A stretch of 64,000 nt of DNA from positions 62,001-126,000 of the forward strand of contig DASZUG010000014.1 of the NCBI GenBank assembly GCA_035547755.1, read 5' to 3'. The notes under the pieces were generated by a model that saw only the letters and a program-made list of their open reading frames with translations, was not told the origin of the DNA and did no database searches. This DNA comes from Mesorhizobium_L sp035547755 (GTDB taxonomy: Bacteria > Pseudomonadota > Alphaproteobacteria > Rhizobiales > Rhizobiaceae). How positions within the stretch are numbered: the stretch's first letter is position 1; each line of letters starts with the position of its first letter. The position numbers and the translations under genes were made by a program. Shown here in pieces: positions 52,045-61,500 of this stretch.

Positions 52045-53883
52045 ATGACCACAGTGGAGTTCCCGGGGCCGGGCATAACCCTCGAACAATGGAACCAGAT
52101 CAGCGCGCTGGCGACCTCGCTCAGGCCGGGCCAGGCGCTCTGGTTGAGCGGCTATTTCGCCGGCTTCGACCATGGCGCGCGCGCGTTGCGCGGCGAGGCG
52201 GTCCTTCCTTTCGGCGATGGCGTGGTTCCGGCAAGCGGCGTCGGCGCTGCTCCTGCGGCCCGGACCCTGACGATCCTGGTCGGCAGCGAAACCGGCAACA
52301 GCCGGTCCCTGGCCAAGGATCTCGCCAATGCGGCCCGCGCCAAAGGCGTCGAGGCGATTGTCGCCGACATGGCCGACTACAAGCCGCGCCGGCTGAAGGA
52401 CGAGCAGGACCTGCTGATCATCACCTCGACCCATGGCGAGGGCGAACCGCCCGCCTCCGCCGTCGGCTTTTTCGAATTCGTCGAAGGCCGCAAGGCGCCG
52501 CGCCTCGACGGCGTGCGCTATTCGGTCCTGGCGCTCGGCGATTCCACCTATGAATTCTTCTGCGGGGCCGGCAAGCGTCTGGACGAGCGGCTGGCGGAAC
52601 TAGGCGCGACCCGTATCCATGATCGCGTCGATTGCGATGTCGACTACGAAACTCCGTCCGCCGGCTGGATTGCTTCGGTCGTCGGGAAGATCGAGCCCGC
52701 GGATGCCGCGCCGGTTGCCGCAAGCGCCGGCCTTGCCTCGCATCAATCCGCTCCGGCCGCTCCCGCCTTCGACAAACGCAATCCTTTCACCGCGCCGGTC
52801 ATCGATAATCTGGTCCTGACCGGCCGCGGATCGAGCAAGGAAACGCGGCATGTCGAATTGTCGCTTGAAGGCTCCGGTCTCTCCTTCGAGCCGGGCGATG
52901 CGCTCGGCATCATGCCACACAACGATCCGGCGCTTGCGGAGACGCTGATTGGGGCGCTCGGTCTGGAGCCTGATGCGGCCGTATCGGTCAAGGACCGGCA
53001 GCTTCCGCTTGGCGATGCGCTCGCGGAGGCGTTCGAGATCACTGCCGCGACGCCGCGTTTCATCGACCACTGGGCCGGGCTGAGCGGCGCGAAGGAACTC
53101 GAAGCCCTGCGCGGGGAGGACGCGCGCGAGGCGCGGGCCGCCTTCCTGCATAACAACCATATCATCGATATCGTGCGCCGTTTCCCGGTCGCCGGCATCG
53201 ATGCGCAGAGTTTCCTTGCTGGGCTGCGGCCGTTGCAGCCCAGGCTTTATTCGATCGCGTCGAGCGCGGCTGCCGCGCCCGACGAGGTGCATCTGACCGT
53301 CTCGACGGTGCGCTATGAGTTGAACGGCGAGCCCCGCTTCGGCGTGGCGTCCGGCCATCTCGCCGCTCGCGCTGAGCCGGATTCGACCTTGCCGGTCTAT
53401 GTCCAGGCCAATCCGCATTTCCGTCTGCCCGATGATGATAAGGCGATCATCATGATCGGCGCGGGAACGGGCGTCGCGCCCTACCGCGCCTTCCTGCAGG
53501 AGCGCGAGGCGCGCGGCGCCGGCGGCAAGGCATGGCTGTTCTTCGGCGAGCGCAATTTCGACAGCGATTTCCTCTACCAGACCGAGTGGCAGGGTTTTCT
53601 GAAGGACGGCGTTCTGTCGAACATGAGCGTTGCCTTCTCGCGCGACGGCGCTGAAAAGGTTTATGTCCAGCACCGCCTCCTCGAACAGGCGCGCGACGTC
53701 TATGCCTGGCTGGAAGAGGGCGCGCATCTCTATGTCTGCGGCGACGGCGCCAAGCTGGCGCCGGACGTCCATGCGGCGCTCGCGACAATCATCCGTGAGC
53801 AGGGCGGCCTCAGCCAGGAGGGCGCGGACGACTATCTCTCCGCGCTGCAGGGCGCCCGCCGCTATCAGATCGACGTTTATTGA
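52045..53883 (+). CDS. cysJ: Sulfite reductase flavoprotein, CysJ-type diflavin reductase
   Basis: This 612-residue NADPH-dependent electron-transfer protein has an N-terminal flavodoxin (FMN) domain (ILVGSETGNSRSLAKDLA, STHGEGEPP, VLALGDSTYEFF). A FAD-binding domain with the connecting region (ETRHVELSLEGSGLSFEPGDALG, PRLYSIASS) follows, then the NADPH domain (IGAGTGVAPYRAFLQER, LYVCGDGAKLA). It ends 7 bases before cysI. Together they reduce sulfite to sulfide with six electrons. Many rhizobia use a ferredoxin-type enzyme instead, so a CysJ is worth noting. Confidence 0.93.
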   Translation: MTTVEFPGPGITLEQWNQISALATSLRPGQALWLSGYFAGFDHGARALRGEAVLPFGDGVVPASGVGAAPAARTLTILVGSETGNSRSLAKDLANAARAKGVEAIVADMADYKPRRLKDEQDLLIITSTHGEGEPPASAVGFFEFVEGRKAPRLDGVRYSVLALGDSTYEFFCGAGKRLDERLAELGATRIHDRVDCDVDYETPSAGWIASVVGKIEPADAAPVAASAGLASHQSAPAAPAFDKRNPFTAPVIDNLVLTGRGSSKETRHVELSLEGSGLSFEPGDALGIMPHNDPALAETLIGALGLEPDAAVSVKDRQLPLGDALAEAFEITAATPRFIDHWAGLSGAKELEALRGEDAREARAAFLHNNHIIDIVRRFPVAGIDAQSFLAGLRPLQPRLYSIASSAAAAPDEVHLTVSTVRYELNGEPRFGVASGHLAARAEPDSTLPVYVQANPHFRLPDDDKAIIMIGAGTGVAPYRAFLQEREARGAGGKAWLFFGERNFDSDFLYQTEWQGFLKDGVLSNMSVAFSRDGAEKVYVQHRLLEQARDVYAWLEEGAHLYVCGDGAKLAPDVHAALATIIREQGGLSQEGADDYLSALQGARRYQIDVY

Positions 53884-53890
53884 GCCGAAC

Positions 53891-55618
53891 ATGACCACCA
53901 CTGTAGTCGATCGTAGCCACGATATTTCTCAGCCGCTCGAAAAGCTCGGTCCCGACGAGACGCTGAAGGCCAACAGCGACCAGCTGCGCGGCACCATCGC
54001 CCAAGGCCTTGAAGCGGAACTGACCGCCGCCGTACCCGGCGACGACATCAAGCTGATGAAGTTCCACGGCGTTTATCAGCAGGACGACCGCGACATCCGT
54101 GACGAGCGCCGCCGGCAGAGGCTGGAGCCGGCCTATCGCTTCATGGCGCGGGTGCGCCTGCCCGGCGGCGTGCTGTCGCCCAGTCAATGGCTGAAGCTCG
54201 ATGAACTCGGCCGCGCCTTTGCCGGCGAGACGCTGAGGCTGACGACGCGCCAGACCTTCCAGCTTCACCGTGTCCACAAGAAGAATTTGCGCGCCGTCAT
54301 GCAAGGCCTGCGCGACGTGCTGCTCGATACCAAGGCCGCCTGCGGCGACGATTCGCGCGGCGTCATGGCGTCGATCAACCCGCAGCTTTCCGCGCTTCAC
54401 ACTGAAATCCATGCGCTTGCCAAACAGGCGAGCGATCACGCCATTCCGAAGACCGGCGCCTATCGTGAAATCTGGTATGGCGAGGAGCGGGTCGCGACGA
54501 AGGGACCGGAGGAACCGCTCTACGGCAAGACCTATATGCCCCGGAAGTTCAAGATCGGCTTCGTCATTCCGCCGATCAACGACATCGACGTCTATGCGCA
54601 GGATTTGGGCTTTATCGCGATCGTCGAAGGCAAGACGCTCAAGGGCTTCAACGTCGCGATCGGCGGCGGCATGGGCCGCACGGACAATGCGCCCAAGACC
54701 TATCCGCGGTTGGCGACCGTCATCGGCTTCATCCCCAAGGACAAGGTGATCGAAACTTGCGATGCGGTGATGGAGGTCCAGCGCGACTACGGCGACCGGA
54801 AGGACCGCAGCCACGCCCGCTTCAAATACACGATCGACGACAAGGGCATCGATTTCATCAAGGCCGAGATTGAGAGCCGGCTCGGCTTTTCGCTGGAGCC
54901 GGCCAAGCCCTACAGCTTCACCTCGAACGGCGACGCCATCGGCTGGCAGCGCGGCGAGGACGGGCGCGAGCATTTTACCCTTTTGATCGAGAATGGCCGC
55001 GTCAGCAATTTCGCGGACATCAAGCTGTTCGACGGGTTGCGCGCCATCGCGCGCGTGCACAAGGGCATGTTCCGCGTCACGCCGAACCAGAATTTGATCA
55101 TCGCCGACATCGAGTCGGGCGACAGGCCCGTGATCGAGGGGCTGCTCAAGGAATATGGGCTGGACAAGCTGAACCGCGGAAGCGGCCTGCGGCTCAATGC
55201 GATGGCCTGCGTGGCGCTGCCCACCTGCGGGCTGGCCATGGCGGAGAGCGAGCGCTATTTGCCGTCGTTGGTCGGCAAGATCGAAACGATCCTGGCGGAG
55301 AACGGCTTGACCGACGAGCCGATCACGATCCGCATGACCGGTTGCCCGAACGGCTGCGCACGTCCCTATATCGCCGAGATCGCCCTGACCGGCCGCGCGC
55401 CCGGCAAATACAACCTCTATCTCGGCGGCGGCTTCCACGGCCAGCGCCTCAACAAGATGGTGCTTGAGAATGTCGGCGAGGAAGCCATCCTCGATCATCT
55501 CGGCAAGACGCTCGGCGCTTTTGCGAAGGAGCGGCAGCCGGGCGAACATTTCGGCGATTTCGCCATTCGCGCCGGCCATGTCGCCGAGGTCAAGGAAGGC
55601 CGGTATTTCAACGATTGA
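53891..55618 (+). CDS. cysI: Sulfite reductase hemoprotein CysI
   Basis: This 575-residue siroheme/4Fe-4S reductase has cluster cysteines Cys440, Cys446 (CVALPTC), Cys485 and Cys489 (CPNGC), correctly spaced. Family landmarks KFHGVYQQDDRD near residue 55 and TTRQTFQLH are present, including the substrate-contact arginines. The start at 53891 is 7 bases after the cysJ stop; a longer frame upstream overlaps cysJ antiparallel-free but has no family similarity. A nitrite reductase role is less likely because of the CysJ partner. Confidence 0.94.
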   Translation: MTTTVVDRSHDISQPLEKLGPDETLKANSDQLRGTIAQGLEAELTAAVPGDDIKLMKFHGVYQQDDRDIRDERRRQRLEPAYRFMARVRLPGGVLSPSQWLKLDELGRAFAGETLRLTTRQTFQLHRVHKKNLRAVMQGLRDVLLDTKAACGDDSRGVMASINPQLSALHTEIHALAKQASDHAIPKTGAYREIWYGEERVATKGPEEPLYGKTYMPRKFKIGFVIPPINDIDVYAQDLGFIAIVEGKTLKGFNVAIGGGMGRTDNAPKTYPRLATVIGFIPKDKVIETCDAVMEVQRDYGDRKDRSHARFKYTIDDKGIDFIKAEIESRLGFSLEPAKPYSFTSNGDAIGWQRGEDGREHFTLLIENGRVSNFADIKLFDGLRAIARVHKGMFRVTPNQNLIIADIESGDRPVIEGLLKEYGLDKLNRGSGLRLNAMACVALPTCGLAMAESERYLPSLVGKIETILAENGLTDEPITIRMTGCPNGCARPYIAEIALTGRAPGKYNLYLGGGFHGQRLNKMVLENVGEEAILDHLGKTLGAFAKERQPGEHFGDFAIRAGHVAEVKEGRYFND

Positions 55619-55733
55619 TGCCAGCTTGCCGCTCGCCGGTACTGTTTCCGCATCGCCCGGCGGGTTCTCAAACGCTCTCCCATGGCAACTGGCCGGACGC
55701 TCCCGTTCGGGGCACGCGCTTGACAAAGAAAAA

Positions 55734-55779
55734 TTAGCCCCCAAATTGCCGGGATGACCAATATCTGGGCTAAATTTTT
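55734..55779 (+). terminator. Weak terminator candidate after cysI
   Basis: A 7-base-pair stem (TTAGCCC/GGGCTAA) with a 26-base loop is followed by ATTTTT. The large loop lowers confidence. Confidence 0.4.
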
Positions 55780-55806
55780 CCGGATCCATCCGATCGCGGA
55801 ATCCTA

Positions 55807-55845
55807 GCCCCCGAACTCGGCATGCGCCCTCCGAGTTCCGGGGGC
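55807..55845 (+). promoter_or_regulatory. Strong hairpin upstream of the first Rnk-like gene
   Basis: GCCCCCGAACTCGG (55807-55820) pairs with CCGAGTTCCGGGGGC (55831-55845) around a 10-base loop with one bulged C. No U-tract follows. It lies about 120 bases before the Rnk-like start. It could be a leader structure or mark the end of an upstream transcript. Confidence 0.5.
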
Positions 55846-55967
55846 GGGTGCTTCGGCTGCTCCTGGCAGTCCCATCGTTCGCGGCGTCTTCAACAAAAAT
55901 ATCAGCACGGTTTGTGCAGCGTGGTCACGCGTGGCATGCGCCCGCGCCGCGTCAAGGAGAGTTCAAC

Positions 55968-56426
55968 ATGTCCCTGTCGGTAAAAACCAAGGGAAAGCCC
56001 CGAATAGTTGTCAGCGATTTCGACTGTAAGCGCCTCCTCGACCTCGCCGCTACCGTCCACGACCGCTTTCCGGACGTTGCGGAGGAACTGCAGGCGGAAA
56101 TGGACAGGGCGCAGGTCGTGCCTGTCCATTCTGTTCCCCATGATGTCGTGCGGATGGGATCGACCGTCGAATTCCGGTCGGACAGCGCACAGCAACGGCG
56201 CGTGACGCTGGTCTTCCCCGGGGAAGCCGACATCGCGCAAAACAGGATTTCGATCCTTACGCCGGTCGGCGCCGCTCTTATCGGCCTTTCGACCGGCCAG
56301 TCGATCACATGGCTGGCGCGTGACGGCAGGCAGCATGAACTGACCGTCATGAATGTCGAGCAGTCGGAATCGGAAGCCGGCGGGCAGCCGGAAGCCGAAC
56401 TCCCCGCATTGGCCGGACAGGGCTGA
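55968..56426 (+). CDS. Rnk/GreA C-terminal-domain protein (nucleoside diphosphate kinase regulator type), copy 1
   Basis: This 152-residue protein has the Rnk-type arrangement. A short N-terminal helical part (IVVSDFDCKRLLDLAATVHDRF, ELQAEMDRAQVVP) precedes a GreA/GreB C-terminal FKBP-like domain (RMGSTVEFRSD, VTLVFPGEADI, ISILTPVGAALIGLSTGQSI). Rnk proteins bind RNA polymerase without a full coiled coil. The start at 55968 has AAGGAG upstream. A second, diverged copy follows 190 bases later. Confidence 0.8.
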   Translation: MSLSVKTKGKPRIVVSDFDCKRLLDLAATVHDRFPDVAEELQAEMDRAQVVPVHSVPHDVVRMGSTVEFRSDSAQQRRVTLVFPGEADIAQNRISILTPVGAALIGLSTGQSITWLARDGRQHELTVMNVEQSESEAGGQPEAELPALAGQG

Positions 56427-56506
56427 TTCGACCATGGCTAAAACGTCAGGGCTTTTCCCCCGCAACAAGCTTGTTCTCCGCTCAGGACGCCTCATCGCAG
56501 GCATCT

Positions 56507-56552
56507 AGCCCCTGGCGCGGCGTCAAGGAGACGCACGCCGGGTCCAGGGGCT
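56507..56552 (+). promoter_or_regulatory. Hairpin upstream of the second Rnk-like gene
   Basis: AGCCCCTGG (56507-56515) pairs with CCAGGGGCT (56544-56552). The adjacent CGGCGT/ACGCCG extends the stem. GTCAAGGAG sits in the loop at 56522, identical to the ribosome-binding site of the first copy (GTCAAGGAG before 55968). The true start is about 90 bases further, so this AAGGAG is not the active site; it looks like a leftover from duplication. Confidence 0.5.
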
Positions 56553-56616
56553 TTCACGCAAGCGGATCTTGCCTCAGTGCACCTGCTCCGGAAGGAGGGT
56601 GCGACGGAGAATTGCC

Positions 56617-57246
56617 ATGTCCAAGCCTGATCGTTGCCAATTGACGACGAGGGATCACAGCATCCTCGAATCGATGCTCAAACGAAATGTGGGGCACGAG
56701 AAAGCATTTCTGCAATTGCTGCGTCGGAAACTGGCGGCCGCGTGGATCGTCTTCGACGATGCGATCGGACCTCAGGTCGCGACGATCAACAGCCGCGTCG
56801 ATTTCACCGTCGATGGAGGCGTTGTCGACAATCGAATCCTGATCTCCAGCAAAGACAATACTTTGCCCGGATTGACACTTCCTATCACGACGCTCCGCGG
56901 TCTGGCTCTGCTGGGCATGGCGGCAGGCGAGATGATCACGATCGAGCGCGCGGACGGGCGACCGGAAGAGCTCTGCCTGGAATGGGTTTCCCATCAGCCG
57001 GAAGCCAGCAGAAAGAAAGCGCTATATCCGCCGCTTCACAGGGATACGGCGACGGCTTTGCAGCAAGTGCCGGTAAAACCGGATGTGTATAAAAGCGAAG
57101 AGCGGACACGTCCCCACGAATCGGCAAGAAGCGGCAACGGAGCGACCGTTGTGCTCTTATCGGCGCACCGCAAATCGGTTGCGATGGATTCGGCCAGTCC
57201 GCCGCTAACTCATGGCGACGACGATCCAGGACCGAGCGCGGCTTAG
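56617..57246 (+). CDS. Rnk/GreA C-terminal-domain protein, copy 2 with C-terminal extension
   Basis: This 209-residue relative of the preceding gene has the same core (LTTRDHSILESMLKRN, VATINSRVDFTVDGGVVDNR, ITTLRGLALLGMAAGEMITI). A low-complexity extension of about 60 residues follows (from about 145, rich in Pro, Arg, Ser), not seen in copy 1. Core similarity is clear but low, so the duplication is old or the two were acquired separately. The start at 56617 is chosen by similarity. It is convergent with the TetR gene. Confidence 0.7.
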   Translation: MSKPDRCQLTTRDHSILESMLKRNVGHEKAFLQLLRRKLAAAWIVFDDAIGPQVATINSRVDFTVDGGVVDNRILISSKDNTLPGLTLPITTLRGLALLGMAAGEMITIERADGRPEELCLEWVSHQPEASRKKALYPPLHRDTATALQQVPVKPDVYKSEERTRPHESARSGNGATVVLLSAHRKSVAMDSASPPLTHGDDDPGPSAA

Positions 57247-57285
57247 CTGCTCTACGGCCAAAGCTGCGAATTTGGAAGCTTGGAA

Positions 57286-57879
57286 CTATCGCTTCTGGCC
57301 GCCCTTGCGGTAGGATTCGATGACATCCTCCGCGATTTCGACAAGGCGGGCGGAGGGGCCGTCCGGACCGATGCTCCTACGGTTGACGCGCGCGCCTTCG
57401 ATCAGGAGAGCCAATGCGTCGGTCAGGCGTTCGGGTTGCTCGATGCCGGCTTCGCGGCAGAGCGTTATCATGCGGTCGCGCATCTTGGTCTTGATTTCGC
57501 GGATCACCTGTCTTGCAGGGTGACAGTCTTCCGTCAGTTCAATGGCGGCGTTAGCGATGTCGCAGCCGCGCTCGTCGTCCATGACGCATTCGGCCGCGCC
57601 GCGAACCCATGCGTGCAACTGGGCGATCTGGTCGCCGGGATAGGCGGCCTCGAGCTGATCCCATACGGCGTTCATGTCGCAGGCCACCGAACGCAAATAT
57701 TCGATGATAAGGTCGTCCTTGGAATCGAAGTGACGGTAAAGCGTCATCTTGTTTGTGCCGGCGGCTTCGGTGATGGTATCGACACCGACGCCTCTGATCC
57801 CATATTTGTGGAACAGGTCTCGCGCTTTCTCGACGATTCGGTCTCGCGGCCGGACACGCTCTACCGTCAGATTGTCCAT
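57286..57879 (-). CDS. TetR family transcriptional regulator
   Basis: This 197-residue repressor has an N-terminal helix-turn-helix (VEKARDLFHKYGIRGVGVDTITEAAGTNKMTLYRHF, read in parts). The C-terminal ligand-binding domain has Cys residues in ERGCDIANAA and DCHPARQ. The start at 57879 fits the family; GGAGGC lies upstream. It is divergent from the small protein and RND pump genes, and the palindromes at 57950-57979 between them are the likely operator. Its ligand is probably a pump substrate. Confidence 0.88.
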   Translation of the reverse strand: MDNLTVERVRPRDRIVEKARDLFHKYGIRGVGVDTITEAAGTNKMTLYRHFDSKDDLIIEYLRSVACDMNAVWDQLEAAYPGDQIAQLHAWVRGAAECVMDDERGCDIANAAIELTEDCHPARQVIREIKTKMRDRMITLCREAGIEQPERLTDALALLIEGARVNRRSIGPDGPSARLVEIAEDVIESYRKGGQKR

Positions 57880-57949
57880 TTTTGTCAGGAGCCTCCTTGC
57901 TCTCCGAAAAATCACGGGTCACGCCTCTTGACGAGGGTGTGACCGGTCT

Positions 57950-57979
57950 GTAACATTACCGATGTTACTTACCAGTAAC
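57950..57979. promoter_or_regulatory. Overlapping palindromes, TetR-type operator candidate
   Basis: GTAACAT-TACCG-ATGTTAC (57950-57968) has perfect 7-base arms. It overlaps GTTAC-TTACCA-GTAAC (57964-57979), which has perfect 5-base arms. Two overlapping dimer sites in the divergent region, about 70 bases before the TetR start, fit self-repression and pump repression. Confidence 0.65.
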
Positions 57980-58137
57980 ACCTATTTTGCAGATCGTCAA
58001 TTATGCGTGTCAGCGTTCTCCCAAGACTAACGCCCAGACGCGCGGACCGGTTTCACCACGGTTTCGGCAACAGACGAGAAAAATGAGAGATGCACACCCG
58101 ATCCTTTCATAGGGATCGCCATGCAGGAGCAGTCGCC

Positions 58138-58383
58138 ATGTCAAAGCGAGAGGAATTCACTATCGACGAAATCATGCAGGATTCGATGATCCGCCTGCTC
58201 ATGAAGGCGGATCGCGTCGATCCCATCGCCTTCGAAGCCAAACTCCGCGCGATCGCCAGCAGCGAGACCGAGGAAGAGGAGACGGGTGACAATGAAGGCG
58301 TGGACATGGACTTGGTGAAAGTATGCGCGAGCCATGGCGACCATTGCCGCCATACTCCGCCAGGCATGTCGATTCGGTCCTGA
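58138..58383 (+). CDS. Small conserved-looking hypothetical protein
   Basis: This 81-residue protein runs MSKREEFTIDEIMQDSMIRL then LMKADRVDPIAFEAKLRAI, followed by an acidic stretch and a Cys/His-containing tail (VKVCASHGDHCRHTP). I do not know a named family, though short proteins starting this way occur in rhizobia. AGGAG lies 8 bases upstream of the ATG. It lies between the TetR operator and the RND pump, 149 bases before the latter, so co-regulation is likely. Confidence 0.55.
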   Translation: MSKREEFTIDEIMQDSMIRLLMKADRVDPIAFEAKLRAIASSETEEEETGDNEGVDMDLVKVCASHGDHCRHTPPGMSIRS

Positions 58384-58532
58384 TTTCGACGAGATTTCAA
58401 TATGTGACACGCCCTTCCAGGGCGCGATGCACTTCAACCAGCAAACCGATTGGAACGTTCGTGGCGAAGCGGTGGACCGCTGCCGCGGACGCCAGCTCCG
58501 TCGCCGGAGAGCGTAAGAGATAGAGCGCCCAT

Positions 58533-61500
58533 ATGGTCAATTTCTTCATCAATCGTCCGATCTTCGCATCGGCGATCGCGATCGTCATGGTGCTCGCCGG
58601 GACGATCTGCTATTTCCTGCTGCCCGTCTCGCAATTTCCGGACATCTCGCCGCCGCAGGTCGTGGTGACGGCGAACTATCCCGGCGCGAGCGCCGAAGTC
58701 GTCGCCAACACGGTCACGACGCCGCTGGAACAGCAGATCAACGGCGTCCAGGGCATGACCTATATGTCGTCGTCGAGTTCGAACGACGGCTCCTCCACCA
58801 TCACCATCACCTTCAATGTCGGCTATCCCATCGATATTGCCGCCGTCGATGTGCAGAACCGCGTGTCGCAGGCGGCTTCGTCGCTGCCCGCGATCGTCAA
58901 TCAGAGCGGCATCACGATCAAGAAGCAGAACCCGAATTTCGTCCTGATCGTCGATCTCACGTCGCCTGACCATTCCGTCGATCCGGTGGCGCTGTCGAAC
59001 TATGCCTATCTCCGGATCGTCGATCCGCTGAAGCGCCTGGAAGGCGTCGGCGACGTGCAGATCTTCGGCGAGCGGCGCTATTCGATGCGCGTCTGGCTCG
59101 ATCCGGACAAGCTCGCCAATCTCGGCATCACCGCCGTCGATGTGAAGAACGCGATCGAGGAGCAGAATATCCAGGTCGCCGCCGGCAAGATCGGGCAATC
59201 GCCCGCGCCCGCCGGTACGCCGTTCGAAATGCAGGTCAACGCCGTCGGGCGCCTGAGCGACCCGAAGGAATTCGGCGATATTGTCGTGCGCGCCGATCCG
59301 GCGACGGGTTCCACCGTGCGCCTGAAGGACGTGGCGCGCATCGAACTCGGCGCCCTGCAATATTCGTCGTCCGCCTTCTTCGGCAAGGATCCGACGGTGG
59401 TGCTCGCCGTCTTCCAGATGCCGGGCTCCAACGCGCTCCAGTTGCAGCAGCGCGTCAAGGACAAGATGCAGGAGCTTTCGAAGCGTTTCCCGAAAGGCAT
59501 CGCCTATGCGATGCATTACGACACGACGCGCTTCGTCGCCGCCTCCATGCATGACGTGGTGATCACGCTCGCCGAGGCGCTGATCCTCGTCATCGCGGTC
59601 GTGTTCATCTTCCTGCAGAGCTGGCGCACCACGATCATCCCGACCATAGCCATCCCGGTGTCGCTCATCGCGACGCTGGTGGTCATGGAACTGCTCGGCT
59701 TCTCGCTCAATATGCTGAGCCTGCTCGGCATGGTGCTCGCCATCGGCCTCGTCGTCGATGACGCCATCGTCGTCGTCGAAAATGTCGAGCGGCAGCTCGA
59801 AGCCGGCCTCCCGCCGCTTCAGGCCACGAAGAAGGCGATGAAGGAGGTGACGGGGCCGATCATCGCGACCACGGCCGTGCTGATGGCGGTGTTCATTCCG
59901 GTGGCCTTCATCCCCGGCGTCGCCGGTAGGCTCTACAACCAGTTTGCCCTGACGGTGGCGATCTCGGTCGGCATCTCGGCTTTCAACTCGCTGACGCTCA
60001 GTCCGGCGTTGTCCGCCGCGTTCCTGCGGCATCGCCCGGCATCGCAGTTTATCTTGTTCCGCTGGTTCAATGCCGGCTTCACGCGGCTGTCGCATCTCTA
60101 TGCGCATCTGGTGAAAGGGCTGATCCGGTTGCGCTGGCTGATGCTCGGCGTCTTCGCGGCCGGGCTTGCCGCCACCTATTTCATCTCGCAACGCATCCCT
60201 TCCACCTTCCTGCCGGTCGAGGACCAGGGCTATTTCTTCGTGGTTGTCCAACTGCCGGACGGAGCGTCGCTGCAGCGCACGGACGTCGTGGCGAAGAAGG
60301 TCCGCGACATCCTGCAGGCAACGCCCGGCGTCGATATCGTCGGCGCCATCACCGGCCTCAACTTCCTGACCAATGCGGCGCAGTCGAATTCGGCCGTCGA
60401 GTTCGCCATCCTGAAGCCCTGGGACGAGCGCGGACCGGACGAGACGGCGTCGAAGATCGTCGCGGCGACCCGCATGAAGCTATTGCAGATACCGGACGCC
60501 TTCGCACTGAGCTTCGATCCGCCTTCCATTCCGGGCCTCGGCACGACGGGCGGCTTCGAGTTCGAGGTCGAGGACCTTGCCGGCAAAGGCAGCGTGGCGC
60601 TGAACCAGGCGGTCCAGTCCGTGATCGCCGAGGCGCGCAAGCAGCCCGAACTCAACCCGCAGCAATTGTTCACCTCCTTCTCGACCTCGACGCCGCAGTT
60701 CGACTACGACCTCGATCGCACGAAGGCGAAGCTACTGGGATTGAGCCTGCCGGATATCTTCAACACGCTGCAGATTTATCTCGGCTCGCTTTACGTCAAT
60801 GACTTCAACCTGTTCGGGCGGACGTTCCGCGTCACGCTCCAGGCCGACAAGGATGCCCGCGCCCAGGCGTCGGACATCTCGAAGCTCTATGTGCGCAATG
60901 CCTCGGGCGGCATGGTGCCGCTTTCGACGCTCGGCACGCTGAAGCCGATCGTCGGGCCGGAGACGGTGCCGCATTATAACAATTACGCCTCCGCCCTCAT
61001 CAATGGCGGGCCGGCGCCGGGCTATTCGTCGGGGCAGGCCATCGCCGCGATGGAACGGGCGGCGGCAACGGCGCTTCCCAGGGATTTCGGCTATGAATGG
61101 ACGGGCATCACCTATCAGGAACTGAAGGCCGGATCGATCGCGACCGTGGTCTTCACGCTCGCCATCGTCTTCGTCTTCCTGATCCTGGCGGCGCAATATG
61201 AGAGCTTCGCCATGCCGTTCATGGTGCTGCTCGCGGTGCCGCTCGCCCTTTTCGGCGCGTTGCTCGCACTCTGGGTGCGGGGGATGCAGATCGACGTCTA
61301 TTCGCAGATCGGCTTCGTGATGCTGGTGGGCCTTGCGGCCAAAAACGCGATCCTGATCGTCGAGTTCGCCCGCCGCCGCCGGGAGGAGGGGCTGAGCATC
61401 GTCGAGGCGGCGATGGAAGCGGCGCGCTTGCGCTTGCGCCCGATCCTGATGACGGCCTTCGCCTTCATCCTCGGCGTCCTGCCGCTGATGTTCGCGACGG

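Larger units (their letters stand above)
55619..55967. other. Intergenic region after cysI with hairpins
   Basis: No gene is seen in 349 bases. TTAGCCC (55734-55740) and GGGCTAA (55767-55773) followed by ATTTTT make a weak terminator candidate for cysI. A second, stronger hairpin lies at 55807-55845. TTGACA at 55720 has no matching -10. GTCAAGGAGAG before 55968 is the ribosome-binding site of the next gene. Confidence 0.5.

Noticed and set aside
53891..55618. Reading the siroheme protein as the nitrite reductase missing from the nitrate cluster
   Set aside because: It is 13 kb away and directly paired with a CysJ flavoprotein, which fits sulfite reductase better.
55720..55725. TTGACA after cysI as a promoter
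   Set aside because: No -10-like sequence appears 15-19 bases downstream.
58434..60251. Minus-strand open frame of about 600 codons opposite the RND pump
   Set aside because: Its composition (Arg, Asp, His, Gly) is typical of antisense translation of a GC-rich gene.
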